A stretch of 64,000 nt of DNA from Roseovarius sp. EL26 (GCF_900327775.1 NZ_OUMZ01000002.1:59986-123985), one strand, 5' to 3'; numbered from the stretch's first letter, positions 55,086-63,612 are shown. Notes: a model not told the origin generated them from the letters alone. Program-made: numbers and translations.

Positions 55086-57494
55086 ATGGAATCAACAGCA
55101 AGAGTTGTAGTAATCGGAGGCGGCGTCGTTGGCTGCTCCATCCTTTATCACCTGGCTAAAAACGGGTGGACGGATGTAACGCTATTAGAGCGTCAGGAAC
55201 TGACTTCGGGATCGAGCTGGCACGCTGCGGGCGGGCTTTTCACCGTAGTGCGACCAAACTCTGCGGCTGAGATGCACCGCTATACGTTCCAAATCTATCG
55301 CGAACTGGAAGAAGAAAGTGGGCAGCCCTGCGGCTTTCACTTTACTGGCGGCTTGAATGTCTGTCGTACTCAAGATGAGATCGACAGCAACGCAATTATG
55401 CAAAGCGCATGCCGGCGACTTGGAATTGAAGGGCATTTTATCTCACTTGAAGAAGCGAAAGCAAAGGTGCCGGTTCTAGATACTGAACACATGATTGGCG
55501 CTTTCTGGGAAGAGGAAGGTGGGCATGTTGACCCGGCTTCGGCAACCCAGGCCTTTGCTGCAGCCGCACGCCAGCTGGGGGCAAAAATTCACCGCTACAA
55601 CCCTGTTATAGCCACAACTCAGCGTGTTGATGGAACATGGGATGTGGTAACAGAAAATGGCACGATTCACGCCGAGTACCTTGTCAATGCAGCAGGTCTT
55701 TGGGGGCGTGAGGTGGGCCGTATGGCCGGAATTGAACTGCCCTTGATGCCAGTTGAGCATCATTATTTGGTGACTGAAAACATTCCGCTGATTGAAGAGC
55801 TTGGTTTTGAGCTGCCTCAGATTAACGACAATGAAACTGGATGTTATGCTCGCCAAGAAGGCATGGGAATGTTGCTTGGTGCCTATGAACACGTCTGTAC
55901 CCATTGGGCAAAAGAAGGCACTCCGTTGAACTTCGGACACGAACTGCTGCCGGATGATTTGAGTTGCATGGAATGGAACTTTGAAAAATCGGTAGAGATC
56001 ATGCCCTGCCTCGCTGAGGCGGGGGTGAAGCGGGTGATCAATGGACCAATGATTTTCTCTCCTGATCTTGGTCCGTTGATCGGCCCGCACCCTGGGTTGC
56101 GCAACTACTTTTGTGCCAACGGTGTCATGGCCGGGTTCAATCAAGGTGGCGGAATTGGCCGAGTGATGGCTGAGTGGATCATCGGAGGCGAACCTGAGAT
56201 CGATATATTCAACTGGGATGTTGCACGGTTCGGGAATTTTGCCACACAGAAATACACCGAAGAGATGACCAGATATTTTTATGAAAATAGATCAGAAAAG
56301 ATATTTCCGTATCAAAGCTTTCCAGCAGCGCGTCCGCAGGCGATGTCTCCGGTGCACGATAAGCTTGCGGCCAAAGGCGCTGTGTTTGGCACTGGGTTCG
56401 GCAGCGAACACGCGACATGGTTTGCCCCCGAAGGAGTGACGGCCGAAGACAGTCTTACCTATCGCCAGCCCAACTGGTGGGGGCCAGTAGCCGAAGAAGG
56501 CAAACGCTTGCGTTCTGCGGTCGGATTGTTCGAGTTTTCGGACATGGCAAAGTTTGAGGTCTCTGGACCGGGTGCAGAGGCATGGCTTAACCATATCATG
56601 GCCAATCGACTGCCGAAACCAAGGCGGGTGTGCCTGTCGCCTATGCTATCAGACAAAGGCAAGGTGATAGGGGATTTCACTATTTCCAATCTTGGTGATC
56701 GCTATCTGCTTGTCAGCACCTATGCGATGCAATTGGCTTATCTGCGGCATTTCCGCAAATACCTGCCAGCAGAAGGGGTCACGTTACGCAACTTGTCTGA
56801 TGAGTTGGCGGGTCTCAGTATCGCAGGGCCGAATGCACAGGCGTTAATTGCGACATTGACCGATCATGACATGAGCAGCGAGGGATTTCGCTTTCTTGAT
56901 ACGGATCAGGTGACGCTTGCAGGTATCAACAATGTCATCACGTTGCGCGTCTCTTATACTGGTGAGACAGGATATGAACTGTATCTGCCGCGCGCAGACC
57001 AGCCCGCCTTGTTTGATGCACTTTGTGCAGAGGGTGATAACCACAATCTGTCACTGTGTGGGTTGAGATGCCTGATGATGCTGCGCCTTGAAAAAAGCTT
57101 CGCAGCTTGGGGCCTTGAACTGACATCGGACTATTTTGCACATGAATGCGGTATGATGCATCACGTAAAGCTCGACAAAGGTGAATTTGTTGGGCGTGAG
57201 GCAGCCCTGAATTATCAACCGGCTCGCGAGCGGCCCATTACCCTGACAGTAGAGGCGGATGCCGATGCGATTTGGGGGGATGAAGCGATTTTTCTGGATG
57301 GAAAACCTGTGGGATACGTATCCTCAGGCGGTTGGGGTCCCGTCACTGAACAGCACATCGCGCTTGGCTATGTCACACCGGATGCCTACAGTGAAGGTGG
57401 CGCTTACACTGTGGAAATTTTGGGGCAACATCGTGCGGCAAGCTTGCAACCAAAACCGTTGTTTGACCCATCAGGCAGCCGTATGCGCGCCTGA
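55086..57494 (+). CDS. Dimethylglycine/sarcosine dehydrogenase-like flavoprotein
   Basis: An 802-residue two-domain enzyme. The N-terminal DAO domain (VVVIGGGVVGCSILYHLAKNG, residues 6-26) carries SGSSWHAAGGL, whose His is the covalent FAD attachment site in dimethylglycine dehydrogenase. The C-terminal half is a GcvT-like folate-binding domain (GLFEFSDMAKFEVSGPGAEAWLN). Such enzymes N-demethylate and pass the methyl group to tetrahydrofolate. ATG 55086 is used; GTG 55077 adds three residues. Downstream are mttB and Rieske genes. Confidence 0.9.
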   Translation: MESTARVVVIGGGVVGCSILYHLAKNGWTDVTLLERQELTSGSSWHAAGGLFTVVRPNSAAEMHRYTFQIYRELEEESGQPCGFHFTGGLNVCRTQDEIDSNAIMQSACRRLGIEGHFISLEEAKAKVPVLDTEHMIGAFWEEEGGHVDPASATQAFAAAARQLGAKIHRYNPVIATTQRVDGTWDVVTENGTIHAEYLVNAAGLWGREVGRMAGIELPLMPVEHHYLVTENIPLIEELGFELPQINDNETGCYARQEGMGMLLGAYEHVCTHWAKEGTPLNFGHELLPDDLSCMEWNFEKSVEIMPCLAEAGVKRVINGPMIFSPDLGPLIGPHPGLRNYFCANGVMAGFNQGGGIGRVMAEWIIGGEPEIDIFNWDVARFGNFATQKYTEEMTRYFYENRSEKIFPYQSFPAARPQAMSPVHDKLAAKGAVFGTGFGSEHATWFAPEGVTAEDSLTYRQPNWWGPVAEEGKRLRSAVGLFEFSDMAKFEVSGPGAEAWLNHIMANRLPKPRRVCLSPMLSDKGKVIGDFTISNLGDRYLLVSTYAMQLAYLRHFRKYLPAEGVTLRNLSDELAGLSIAGPNAQALIATLTDHDMSSEGFRFLDTDQVTLAGINNVITLRVSYTGETGYELYLPRADQPALFDALCAEGDNHNLSLCGLRCLMMLRLEKSFAAWGLELTSDYFAHECGMMHHVKLDKGEFVGREAALNYQPARERPITLTVEADADAIWGDEAIFLDGKPVGYVSSGGWGPVTEQHIALGYVTPDAYSEGGAYTVEILGQHRAASLQPKPLFDPSGSRMRA

Positions 57495-57562
57495 GCCAAG
57501 CCAGGCTGCGGGAGTAGGAGGGTCGGATGAGACATAGGATCGTCAGAGAAGAGACTTGGGTC

Positions 57563-57598
57563 GGGGTTTCGGTGCGTAACTACGCACCTCAAGACCCC
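57563..57598 (+). promoter_or_regulatory. Nested stem-loop in the leader of mttB
   Basis: GGTGCGT (57571-57577) pairs with ACGCACC (57582-57588) around a four-base loop. GGGGT (57563-57567) pairs with ACCCC (57594-57598) as an outer stem. The ribosome site CAGGAG begins 3 bases later. There is no U tract, so a processing or translation-control element is more likely than a terminator. Confidence 0.5.
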
Positions 57599-57614
57599 AA
57601 ACAGGAGAAAACCA

Positions 57615-59132
57615 ATGTCCCGCCGCCGCTCAACCCGCCAACCTCGTAACACCGGATTCACTCAACGCCCGTTTGGCGAGGTGCGTAATCCTATCGCACC
57701 GGCTGAACTGATTTCTTCAGATCAGGTCGAAGTTATTCACTATGCAAGTCTGAAAGTATTGCGTGATATCGGCATCAAGGTTGATAGCAGCGTCGCGCTT
57801 GATTTGCTTCAGCAGATCGGAGCCGATATTAATCGAGAAACCGGGTTAGTTCGATTTGATCCGAGCCTTGTCGAAGAAATGCTTGTCGGCATTCCATCAG
57901 AGTTCACCATTCATGCTCGCAACCCTGAGAAAACCGTTTCGGTTGGCGGGAACTCTCTAACATTTGCCACAGTTTGCGGACCATCATTTGTGTCTGACCT
58001 CGATCGTGGTCGTCGGGCAGGTACGCTTGAGGATATGCGTAATTTCGTAAAGCTCTCGGCCTCATTGAACATTTTCCATCATGAGGGCGGGGCGGGATGC
58101 GAACCGCTAGAATTACCACCAGAAACGCGCCATCTGGATATGATGCTGGCTCAAACGACTCTATGTGACAAAGGTTGGCAACCCTGCTGGATGAATACAG
58201 CCGACCGTGCGCGAGATTGCATCGAAATGGCTAAGATTGCGTTGCAAACCGATGATGACGGGTTACGGGAAAAGCCGGGGATATTGGGTGGTGTTAATAC
58301 AAACTCTCCGCTCCTGTTTGATGATGGACAGGCCGAAGCGGTGATTGAATTTGCCCGCGCTGGACAGCCCGTGCATATCACGCCATTTACGCTTGCTGGG
58401 GCCATGAGCCCAATAACTATCGGTGGCTCTCTCGTGCAGCAGAATGCAGAAGCATTAGCCGGGATTGTGTTGGGGCAAGCCGCATGCCGTGGTGCGCCGA
58501 CCTTTTACGGGCATTTTACATCGAATGTGGACATGAAAACCGGCTCCCCTGCTTTTGGAACGCCGGAATATGCGCAATCGGTTATGATCTCTGGTCAGAT
58601 GGCGCGGCGCTATGGCCTGCCCATCCGATCATCAAATACAACAGCTTCTGCTTGCGTTGATGCACAGGCAACCTATGAAAGTGACATGTCCATCAACGCC
58701 TGCGTTCAGGGCCACATCAATGTCATGATGCATGCCGGTGGTTGGCTTGAAGGCGGCTTGACCTGTTCGTTCGAGAAACTGATTCTGGATGCGGAGCTGT
58801 TGCAAATGCAGGCCGCAATGTTGGAACCGGTCGATCTAAGCGATGATGCCATCGGGCTTGAAACCATTACCGAAGTTGGCCCCTCTGGCCATTTCTTTGG
58901 GACAGCTCATACCTTGGCACGATATGAAACCGCCTTTTATAGTCCGATTTTGTCGGATTGGCGCAATTTTGAAACTTGGCAGGATGATGGTGCAAAAGGG
59001 GCGACTGAACGGGCGAATGCCGTTTGGAAAAAGTTACTTCATGAGTATGAAAAACCTCCCATCGCACCTGAAGTCGAAGAAGAACTGGAAGCGTATGTCG
59101 CGCGGAGGAAAGTGGAGATTAAGCATTCATGA
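57615..59132 (+). CDS. MttB-like (COG5598) methyltransferase, non-pyrrolysine
   Basis: A 505-residue member of the trimethylamine methyltransferase superfamily. No in-frame TAG occurs, so it belongs to the non-pyrrolysine group that includes glycine betaine methyltransferase MtgB. Signature segments are the N-terminal SSDQVEVIHYASLKVLRDIGIKV and the TIM-barrel stretches GHINVMMHAGGWLEGGL and TFATVCGPSFVSDLD. ATG 57615 has CAGGAG upstream. Characterised relatives transfer a methyl group to a corrinoid protein, but none is encoded in the window. Confidence 0.88.
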   Translation: MSRRRSTRQPRNTGFTQRPFGEVRNPIAPAELISSDQVEVIHYASLKVLRDIGIKVDSSVALDLLQQIGADINRETGLVRFDPSLVEEMLVGIPSEFTIHARNPEKTVSVGGNSLTFATVCGPSFVSDLDRGRRAGTLEDMRNFVKLSASLNIFHHEGGAGCEPLELPPETRHLDMMLAQTTLCDKGWQPCWMNTADRARDCIEMAKIALQTDDDGLREKPGILGGVNTNSPLLFDDGQAEAVIEFARAGQPVHITPFTLAGAMSPITIGGSLVQQNAEALAGIVLGQAACRGAPTFYGHFTSNVDMKTGSPAFGTPEYAQSVMISGQMARRYGLPIRSSNTTASACVDAQATYESDMSINACVQGHINVMMHAGGWLEGGLTCSFEKLILDAELLQMQAAMLEPVDLSDDAIGLETITEVGPSGHFFGTAHTLARYETAFYSPILSDWRNFETWQDDGAKGATERANAVWKKLLHEYEKPPIAPEVEEELEAYVARRKVEIKHS

Positions 59133-59467
59133 TGGCAATGAATCCCTTCATGTCTGTGGTGCCACGCCCGAACAATTTACCCTCGTCTTGGCGCAACCGA
59201 AACGGATCGCCTGACTAGTCTTGACACTCTATGGGTTCAACATCTGAATGACGAGAAAGAATGATGCTACCAGCTGCGTTGTGGTCAATTCTGGCGATTA
59301 ATCCATCAACATTGCCACGCGGAGATGGGATGCGGACAACCATTGCGTCACAAGCAGAAAGCGTATGGGCGACATAGATCGTTGATTTGTGCATTTGCCT
59401 TATCTGGTACCGTCCGACATTCCACCAAGCGATCCAAAACAGTCGAGGCTTGGGCAAGCGTATTCAT
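59130..59467 (-). pseudogene. ArgE-like (M20) deacetylase remnant
   Basis: From ATG 59467 the minus strand reads MNTLAQASTVLDRLVECRTV, an ArgE-type N-terminus, to about 59380. A one-base insertion near 59377 shifts the frame to YVAHTLSACDAMVVRIPSPR and SIILSRHSDVEPIECQD. At 59217-59215 a TAG replaces the Trp of the conserved DW. In the same frame, SGDPFRLRQDEG and LFGRGTTDMKGFIAIMN follow. It then stops at the end of the mttB gene, so more than half is deleted. The metal-binding H-x-D and the GTTDMKG segment are recognisable. It lies directly downstream of the Rieske gene on the same strand, so an M20 enzyme was probably once part of that operon. Confidence 0.82.
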
Positions 59468-59471
59468 TCTA

Positions 59472-60509
59472 TTAGACCAATGCGGCATCCGCGGTGCGTT
59501 CTTGATCAATCAACACTTCAAGCTGACGCCGATAGCGGAGCTGACCCCCATCGATATTCAAATCTATATGCGACGTGGACTTGTTCGCCATTCCCTTCTG
59601 CACTTCATTCAGCACTTCCCGGTCTTCTTCAAACGCGTGTTTGACATCTTCTGACATCATCTCACTTAGCTCGTTGTCATCGGGGCGGATATTACGAAGC
59701 TGGAACCAGTAGTACCGCGTCCGCCCTTCGGTTTCCGGGGTCATGAAGTTGTAGCTGTCCATAATGAAGGTGTTTTCATGCAACGGGCCCCCAATCCCGC
59801 CCGTCCCTGCAGGGGTAAACACCGCACGGATCAGGGCATGACAGGGGTAGCGTACCTCGTAATGTTGAAGCCGATCGCAATTGCCCTCAAATTCAACGAT
59901 TTTTTTGTAAAACGGGGCTGGTTCTACATCCATCATCCATCGCCAGACCGTGATGCCATCATCTCGCTTGTGAATACGCAGTGGGGTATCCTCTGTCGCC
60001 GCCTGACCAAAAGAACTTTGGTGGACCCAAGCCACATGTGTTGGATCCAACAAGTTGTCGGTCACGTAAAGATAGTTGCAGTCAATCTCGAGCGCTTTTC
60101 CGCGGTTCATGCCCCAATCGGGGTTGTCGAAATTTTCGATCTCGAAGATATCTGACGTATCAGCCAAAGCCGGATTTCCCATCCAGATCCAAACCAAGCC
60201 ATAACGTTCTTCAGTGGGATAAGCGTGAACTTTAGCGTTTGATGGAATGCCGCCCTGTCCCGGAGCATGAATACATTGGCCAGTGCCGTTAAAGGTCAGG
60301 CCGTGATAACCACATTCCACGGCATCGCCTTTGCGCCGCCCCTTGGTCAGCGGGAGTTTGCGGTGCGGGCAGGCGTTCTCAAGTGCGACGACTTTGTCCT
60401 TGCTATCACGAAACATACAGATGCTTTCGTTCAGTAGCGCCACGTTCCTCAGTTCTTCAGTTATCTCGTCGCCCCAAGCGGCGACATACCAAGCGTTTCT
60501 CAAAAACAT
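59472..60509 (-). CDS. Rieske non-haem iron oxygenase, VanA-like
   Basis: A 345-residue oxygenase component. The Rieske [2Fe-2S] ligands are C47, H49, C66 and H69 (CPHR, CGYHG). The mononuclear iron site reads NLLDPTHVAWVH with D155, H158 and H163. The VanA group demethylates aryl methyl ethers or N-methyl groups and needs a reductase; none adjoins it. ATG 60509 has AAGGAA 8 bases upstream; the longer frame starts inside the operator. Divergent from the second Rieske gene. Confidence 0.88.
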   Translation of the reverse strand: MFLRNAWYVAAWGDEITEELRNVALLNESICMFRDSKDKVVALENACPHRKLPLTKGRRKGDAVECGYHGLTFNGTGQCIHAPGQGGIPSNAKVHAYPTEERYGLVWIWMGNPALADTSDIFEIENFDNPDWGMNRGKALEIDCNYLYVTDNLLDPTHVAWVHQSSFGQAATEDTPLRIHKRDDGITVWRWMMDVEPAPFYKKIVEFEGNCDRLQHYEVRYPCHALIRAVFTPAGTGGIGGPLHENTFIMDSYNFMTPETEGRTRYYWFQLRNIRPDDNELSEMMSEDVKHAFEEDREVLNEVQKGMANKSTSHIDLNIDGGQLRYRRQLEVLIDQERTADAALV

Positions 60510-60540
60510 GGGGGTGATTCCTTGCGTTGGTTGATGGATT

Positions 60541-60554
60541 TCCGTGATCACGGA
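60541..60554. promoter_or_regulatory. GntR-type operator, site 5 (VanA-like Rieske)
   Basis: TCCGTGATCACGGA, a perfect 14-base palindrome sharing the core GTGATCAC, ends 31 bases upstream of the Rieske start on the minus strand. The outer arms are CC/GG instead of CT/AG, so affinity may differ. Confidence 0.68.
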
Positions 60555-60640
60555 TTATTACTTGGATCCTGTTCGTTGATAGGTTTGTATAATCATAACT
60601 CGCCATTATCTGCAAACATAATACTTGAAAGAATCCAAAG

Positions 60641-60654
60641 AATGTGATCACAGT
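60641..60654. promoter_or_regulatory. GntR-type operator, site 6 (CntA-like Rieske)
   Basis: AATGTGATCACAGT lies 42 bases upstream of the second Rieske start. It matches sites 1-4 at the core TGTGATCACAG. Confidence 0.7.
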
Positions 60655-60695
60655 TAATGACAGATTTCCAATCCTGTGCACCTTAGGAGAATTCC

Positions 60696-61859
60696 ATGCT
60701 GGACAAACATGTCGCCCCATTGTCTGAAATCGAGCGTCTCCATAGTGAGCTGGCAGATCGCGCTGCTCTGGCGGATGAAGATGCCTGGGCGATGCCAGCG
60801 GAGTATTACACCTCAGAAGCATTTCTGCAGGTAGAGATTAACGACGTGCTGCGCCGCGATTGGATGTGCATTGGACATATCGGTGAGCTGCGCACCCCCG
60901 GTGATTTTTTCACCACCGAACTATTTGGTGAACAATTGCTGACTGTCCGTGACACGGATGGCGTCATACGTGTGCTGTCGAATGTTTGTCGCCATCGCGG
61001 TAATCGGGTGGCCGAAGGGTCAGGCAACGCCAAAAAGTTCATCTGCCAGTACCACACCTGGACCTATGACACTGCTGGGGCCTTAAAGGTGGCACCTCAC
61101 ATGAAAAAGCGACGGGTGTTCGATCAATCCAAATGTGGGCTGCCAGAATTCGCCAGCGAAGTTTGGATGGGCTGGCTGTTTGTTAATCTGGAGGGCAACG
61201 CCATTTCATTGGCATCGCGCGTTGGCGGACTGGAAGTCGTCATCGAAAACTATCATCAAGATCAGCGGCACCTCGTGCACATGGAAGAGGATGTCTGGGA
61301 TTGCAATTGGAAAGCGTTGTTTGAGAACTTCATGGAGGGGTATCACCTCAGCGCCACACATCTGAATACACTGCATCCAATCACACCCACCAAGCTGTGC
61401 CAAAAAATGGTCAGCGGCGAGGGTTGGACAGGATATCACGCCTGTTATGATCCGGACTATCCGCCGCGCGAACCTTTCCATCCTGATCTGACCGAGTTCG
61501 AGCGCAATAACTCGCCCATGTATGGGGTTTATCCCAACCTGATGGTCGGCATGGGCACGGATTTCACTCTGTTCATGATTATCCGCCCGGACGGTGCAGA
61601 CAAAGTGCGCATTCGCTGGGGCGTTACAGGGCAGGACGACACGCCAGAATCGGAGACGACGCAGAACTATGTCTCACTGTGTCGGTCCTTCAATATTGAA
61701 GATAAGGAGAAGCTTGAAATCCTGCAGCAGGCACTGCAAACCCGCACCTATCAGGGTGGGCCTTTGGCGCCGGACGACTTTGAAGGCACGATTTGGGATT
61801 TCATTCAGTACATGGCCCGTAAAATGGGTCACGTCCAAAGCCCAGGTAAGATTCCATAA
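60696..61859 (+). CDS. Rieske oxygenase of the quaternary-ammonium group (CntA/GbcA-like)
   Basis: A 387-residue oxygenase. Rieske ligands are C98, H100, C117 and H120 (CRHRG, CQYHTW). The iron-site segment is ENFMEGYHLSATH with H217 and H222, and E214 in place of the bridging Asp normal in Rieske oxygenases. That Glu is a hallmark of enzymes that act on quaternary amines, such as carnitine oxygenase CntA and glycine betaine demethylase GbcA. The partner reductase (GbcB/CntB) is not seen here. ATG 60696 has GGAGAA upstream. Confidence 0.88.
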   Translation: MLDKHVAPLSEIERLHSELADRAALADEDAWAMPAEYYTSEAFLQVEINDVLRRDWMCIGHIGELRTPGDFFTTELFGEQLLTVRDTDGVIRVLSNVCRHRGNRVAEGSGNAKKFICQYHTWTYDTAGALKVAPHMKKRRVFDQSKCGLPEFASEVWMGWLFVNLEGNAISLASRVGGLEVVIENYHQDQRHLVHMEEDVWDCNWKALFENFMEGYHLSATHLNTLHPITPTKLCQKMVSGEGWTGYHACYDPDYPPREPFHPDLTEFERNNSPMYGVYPNLMVGMGTDFTLFMIIRPDGADKVRIRWGVTGQDDTPESETTQNYVSLCRSFNIEDKEKLEILQQALQTRTYQGGPLAPDDFEGTIWDFIQYMARKMGHVQSPGKIP

Positions 61860-62029
61860 AAAACGACAAATCAGCCAGTTTAGCGGCGAAAATCGACAGT
61901 TCCGCCGCGATAGCCTCCCTTTAATGAGTACAAAAACAGCCATCGGGAAGAACAACCACAATAGTGCCCATTGCGGGAGACTGTCGAATCCTCCGCTAAT
62001 CTAATATGAAACGGCAGAAGGCTGAACAT

Positions 62030-62235
62030 CGGGTACTGATCTTTCCAAGCCTTCATCGGTGAATCAAACGGAACGAGCTTTTCCCACGGGATCAGATATG
62101 AGCCCTTTTCGTGCAATCTTTCCATGCAGTCCCAGTCAAATCCCTCTCAGGCGAGGCGGCCGGTATGTAAACCCAGACGCTAGAGCGCGAGAACGGCGTC
62201 GTCAGTTTTGTCTTCGTCGAGAGGAATCCCACCAA
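62030..62235 (-). pseudogene. DUF6429 family remnant
   Basis: The minus strand reads LDEDKTDDAVLAL, stop, RLGLHTG, stop, EGFDWDCMERLHEKG, then in another frame SDPVGKARSV, stop, FTDEGLERS. These match, piece by piece, the conserved core of DUF6429 proteins (small proteins common near transposons). Several stops and a frameshift make it nonfunctional. Boundaries are approximate. Confidence 0.62.
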
Positions 62236-62335
62236 TTTCCTCGGAGATATGCCGCATATCCGTCATGATGTCAGGGCCCATTTCCTATAGTCGCGCAAAT
62301 TTCTATTGGAATCGACATACCGGTGGAGCGTGACA

Positions 62336-62659
62336 GGCTTTGTCACCCTAAAGCCTATTCGCGAAGCCAATGATGGTTACTGGGCGGATGTCTGGTTGAA
62401 AAAGCCGTTCATCTTCTCCAAATAGGGCGCGCCCCCGACACCAGATACGATGTTCACGCAGGCTTATCAAACTGGCATGGCGTGGTCCGAAGCCTTTTGG
62501 AGCAATGAGAAGTTTGATGAATTTCTACTTCAGGCCAAAGCAGAGCTGGACGACGTGAAGCGCGCCGAGATGTACTATGAAATGAGCCTGATCGCGCGCG
62601 ATGATGGCGACAGTATCATTCCGATGTTCGCGCCTATGAACGCTGGTGGTTCAAAAGCT
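62336..62659 (+). pseudogene. Solute-binding protein remnant, related to the 18.9-kb gene
   Basis: One frame reads PIREANDGYWADVWLKKPF, a TAG at 62423-62425 where Trp is expected, then GAPPTPDTMFTQAYQ, WSEAFWSNEKFDEFLLQAKA and IARDDGDSIIPMF. It aligns with NDGYYNDVWLQKPF, GARPTPDVMYTLAY, WNESFWQNERFNELLLQAKG and IARDDGGTIIPMF of the 18903-20516 protein. Around 62640 a deletion joins PMF to RWWF in another frame and removes about 25 codons. The first three-quarters of the gene is absent. Confidence 0.8.
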
Positions 62660-62779
62660 GAGGAATGTGTGGTTTTGGCGGTCCTCCCGACCGCCAAAAC
62701 CCGGACTGCCGCATAAAAACCAGCAGATGGATAAGTGGCGCGGTTGCAGTAATCGCGCCATTTGTGCCAGATAGACCTT

Positions 62780-63430
62780 ATGAACGAACAACCTGTGCCT
62801 AAAGAACTTTCATTTTCTGACAGCATCTATAAGGATTTAAAATCCCGATTAATGCTAGGTGGTTACTTACCCGGTGACAGACTTTCAATGCGAAAACTCG
62901 CCTTGGAATTCGGGACCAGTTCGATGCCTGTGCGTGAAGCATTAAAACGACTGGCCTCTGAAAGGGCAATCCAAAGCGCTGCCGCAAAAGCCTACAATGT
63001 CCCCATATTGAGCAACAAACGTGCAACTGATTTATTTGTGCTACGTGGACTGCTGGAAATTGCCGCCGCTGAAGCTGCCTATAGCTCTCTTACAACTAAA
63101 ATCACAGACGAGCTTTCCGGGCTGAGTGACCGCATGGGTGCACATCTAAAACTGCGTGATTTCCCTGCGTACATGGCAGACAATTACAGGTTTCATTTTT
63201 TGATTTATGGCCAAGTCGGTAATCCGGATATGGTTTTCATGATCCAGCAGCTTTGGATGCAAACTGGTCCCTCTCTACATCTAGGCCTCCAGAAATCTAT
63301 TTCGCCGGCCGAAAATTGGAATTCCGAACATGTTCGATTGGTTGATGCATTGACCACAGGGGACCCTTCCGATGTTGCGAAAGCAATGCATGATGATGTC
63401 GCCTGGGGTACTAATTTCTACAGCAACTAG
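62780..63430 (+). CDS. GntR/FCD regulator, second copy
   Basis: A 216-residue paralogue of the 48809 regulator. The winged helix reads YLPGDRLSMRKLALEFGTSSMPVREALKRLASERAI, followed by a helical FCD domain (FHFLIYGQVGNPDMV). ATG 62780 starts the recognised N-terminus. It follows the solute-binding-protein remnant, so it may have regulated that lost transporter. It could share the GTGATCAC operators with the first regulator. Confidence 0.83.
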   Translation: MNEQPVPKELSFSDSIYKDLKSRLMLGGYLPGDRLSMRKLALEFGTSSMPVREALKRLASERAIQSAAAKAYNVPILSNKRATDLFVLRGLLEIAAAEAAYSSLTTKITDELSGLSDRMGAHLKLRDFPAYMADNYRFHFLIYGQVGNPDMVFMIQQLWMQTGPSLHLGLQKSISPAENWNSEHVRLVDALTTGDPSDVAKAMHDDVAWGTNFYSN

Positions 63431-63612
63431 ACTTAAGTTTTGGGCGGTTGATGCGAAATGAAATTGTTCGTTTGCGCCTTGCGGCTCATCTCGATGCAAA
63501 ATGCGCACCCGGCTCGATAACTTGCTGGCCTAAGAAGTAGATGGTCGGTTCAGCAGGTTTATCTGGTTGCGGCAGTTCGATGTGGGCAAGAACTCTGCCG
63601 ACATCAACCGCC

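Noticed and set aside
62423..62425. In-frame TAG near an mttB gene, considered as a pyrrolysine codon
   Set aside because: It sits in a solute-binding-protein remnant where relatives have Trp (TGG), and the same remnant has a large deletion. The ArgE remnant shows the same Trp-to-TAG type of change (59215-59217). No Pyl genes are present and mttB itself has no in-frame TAG.
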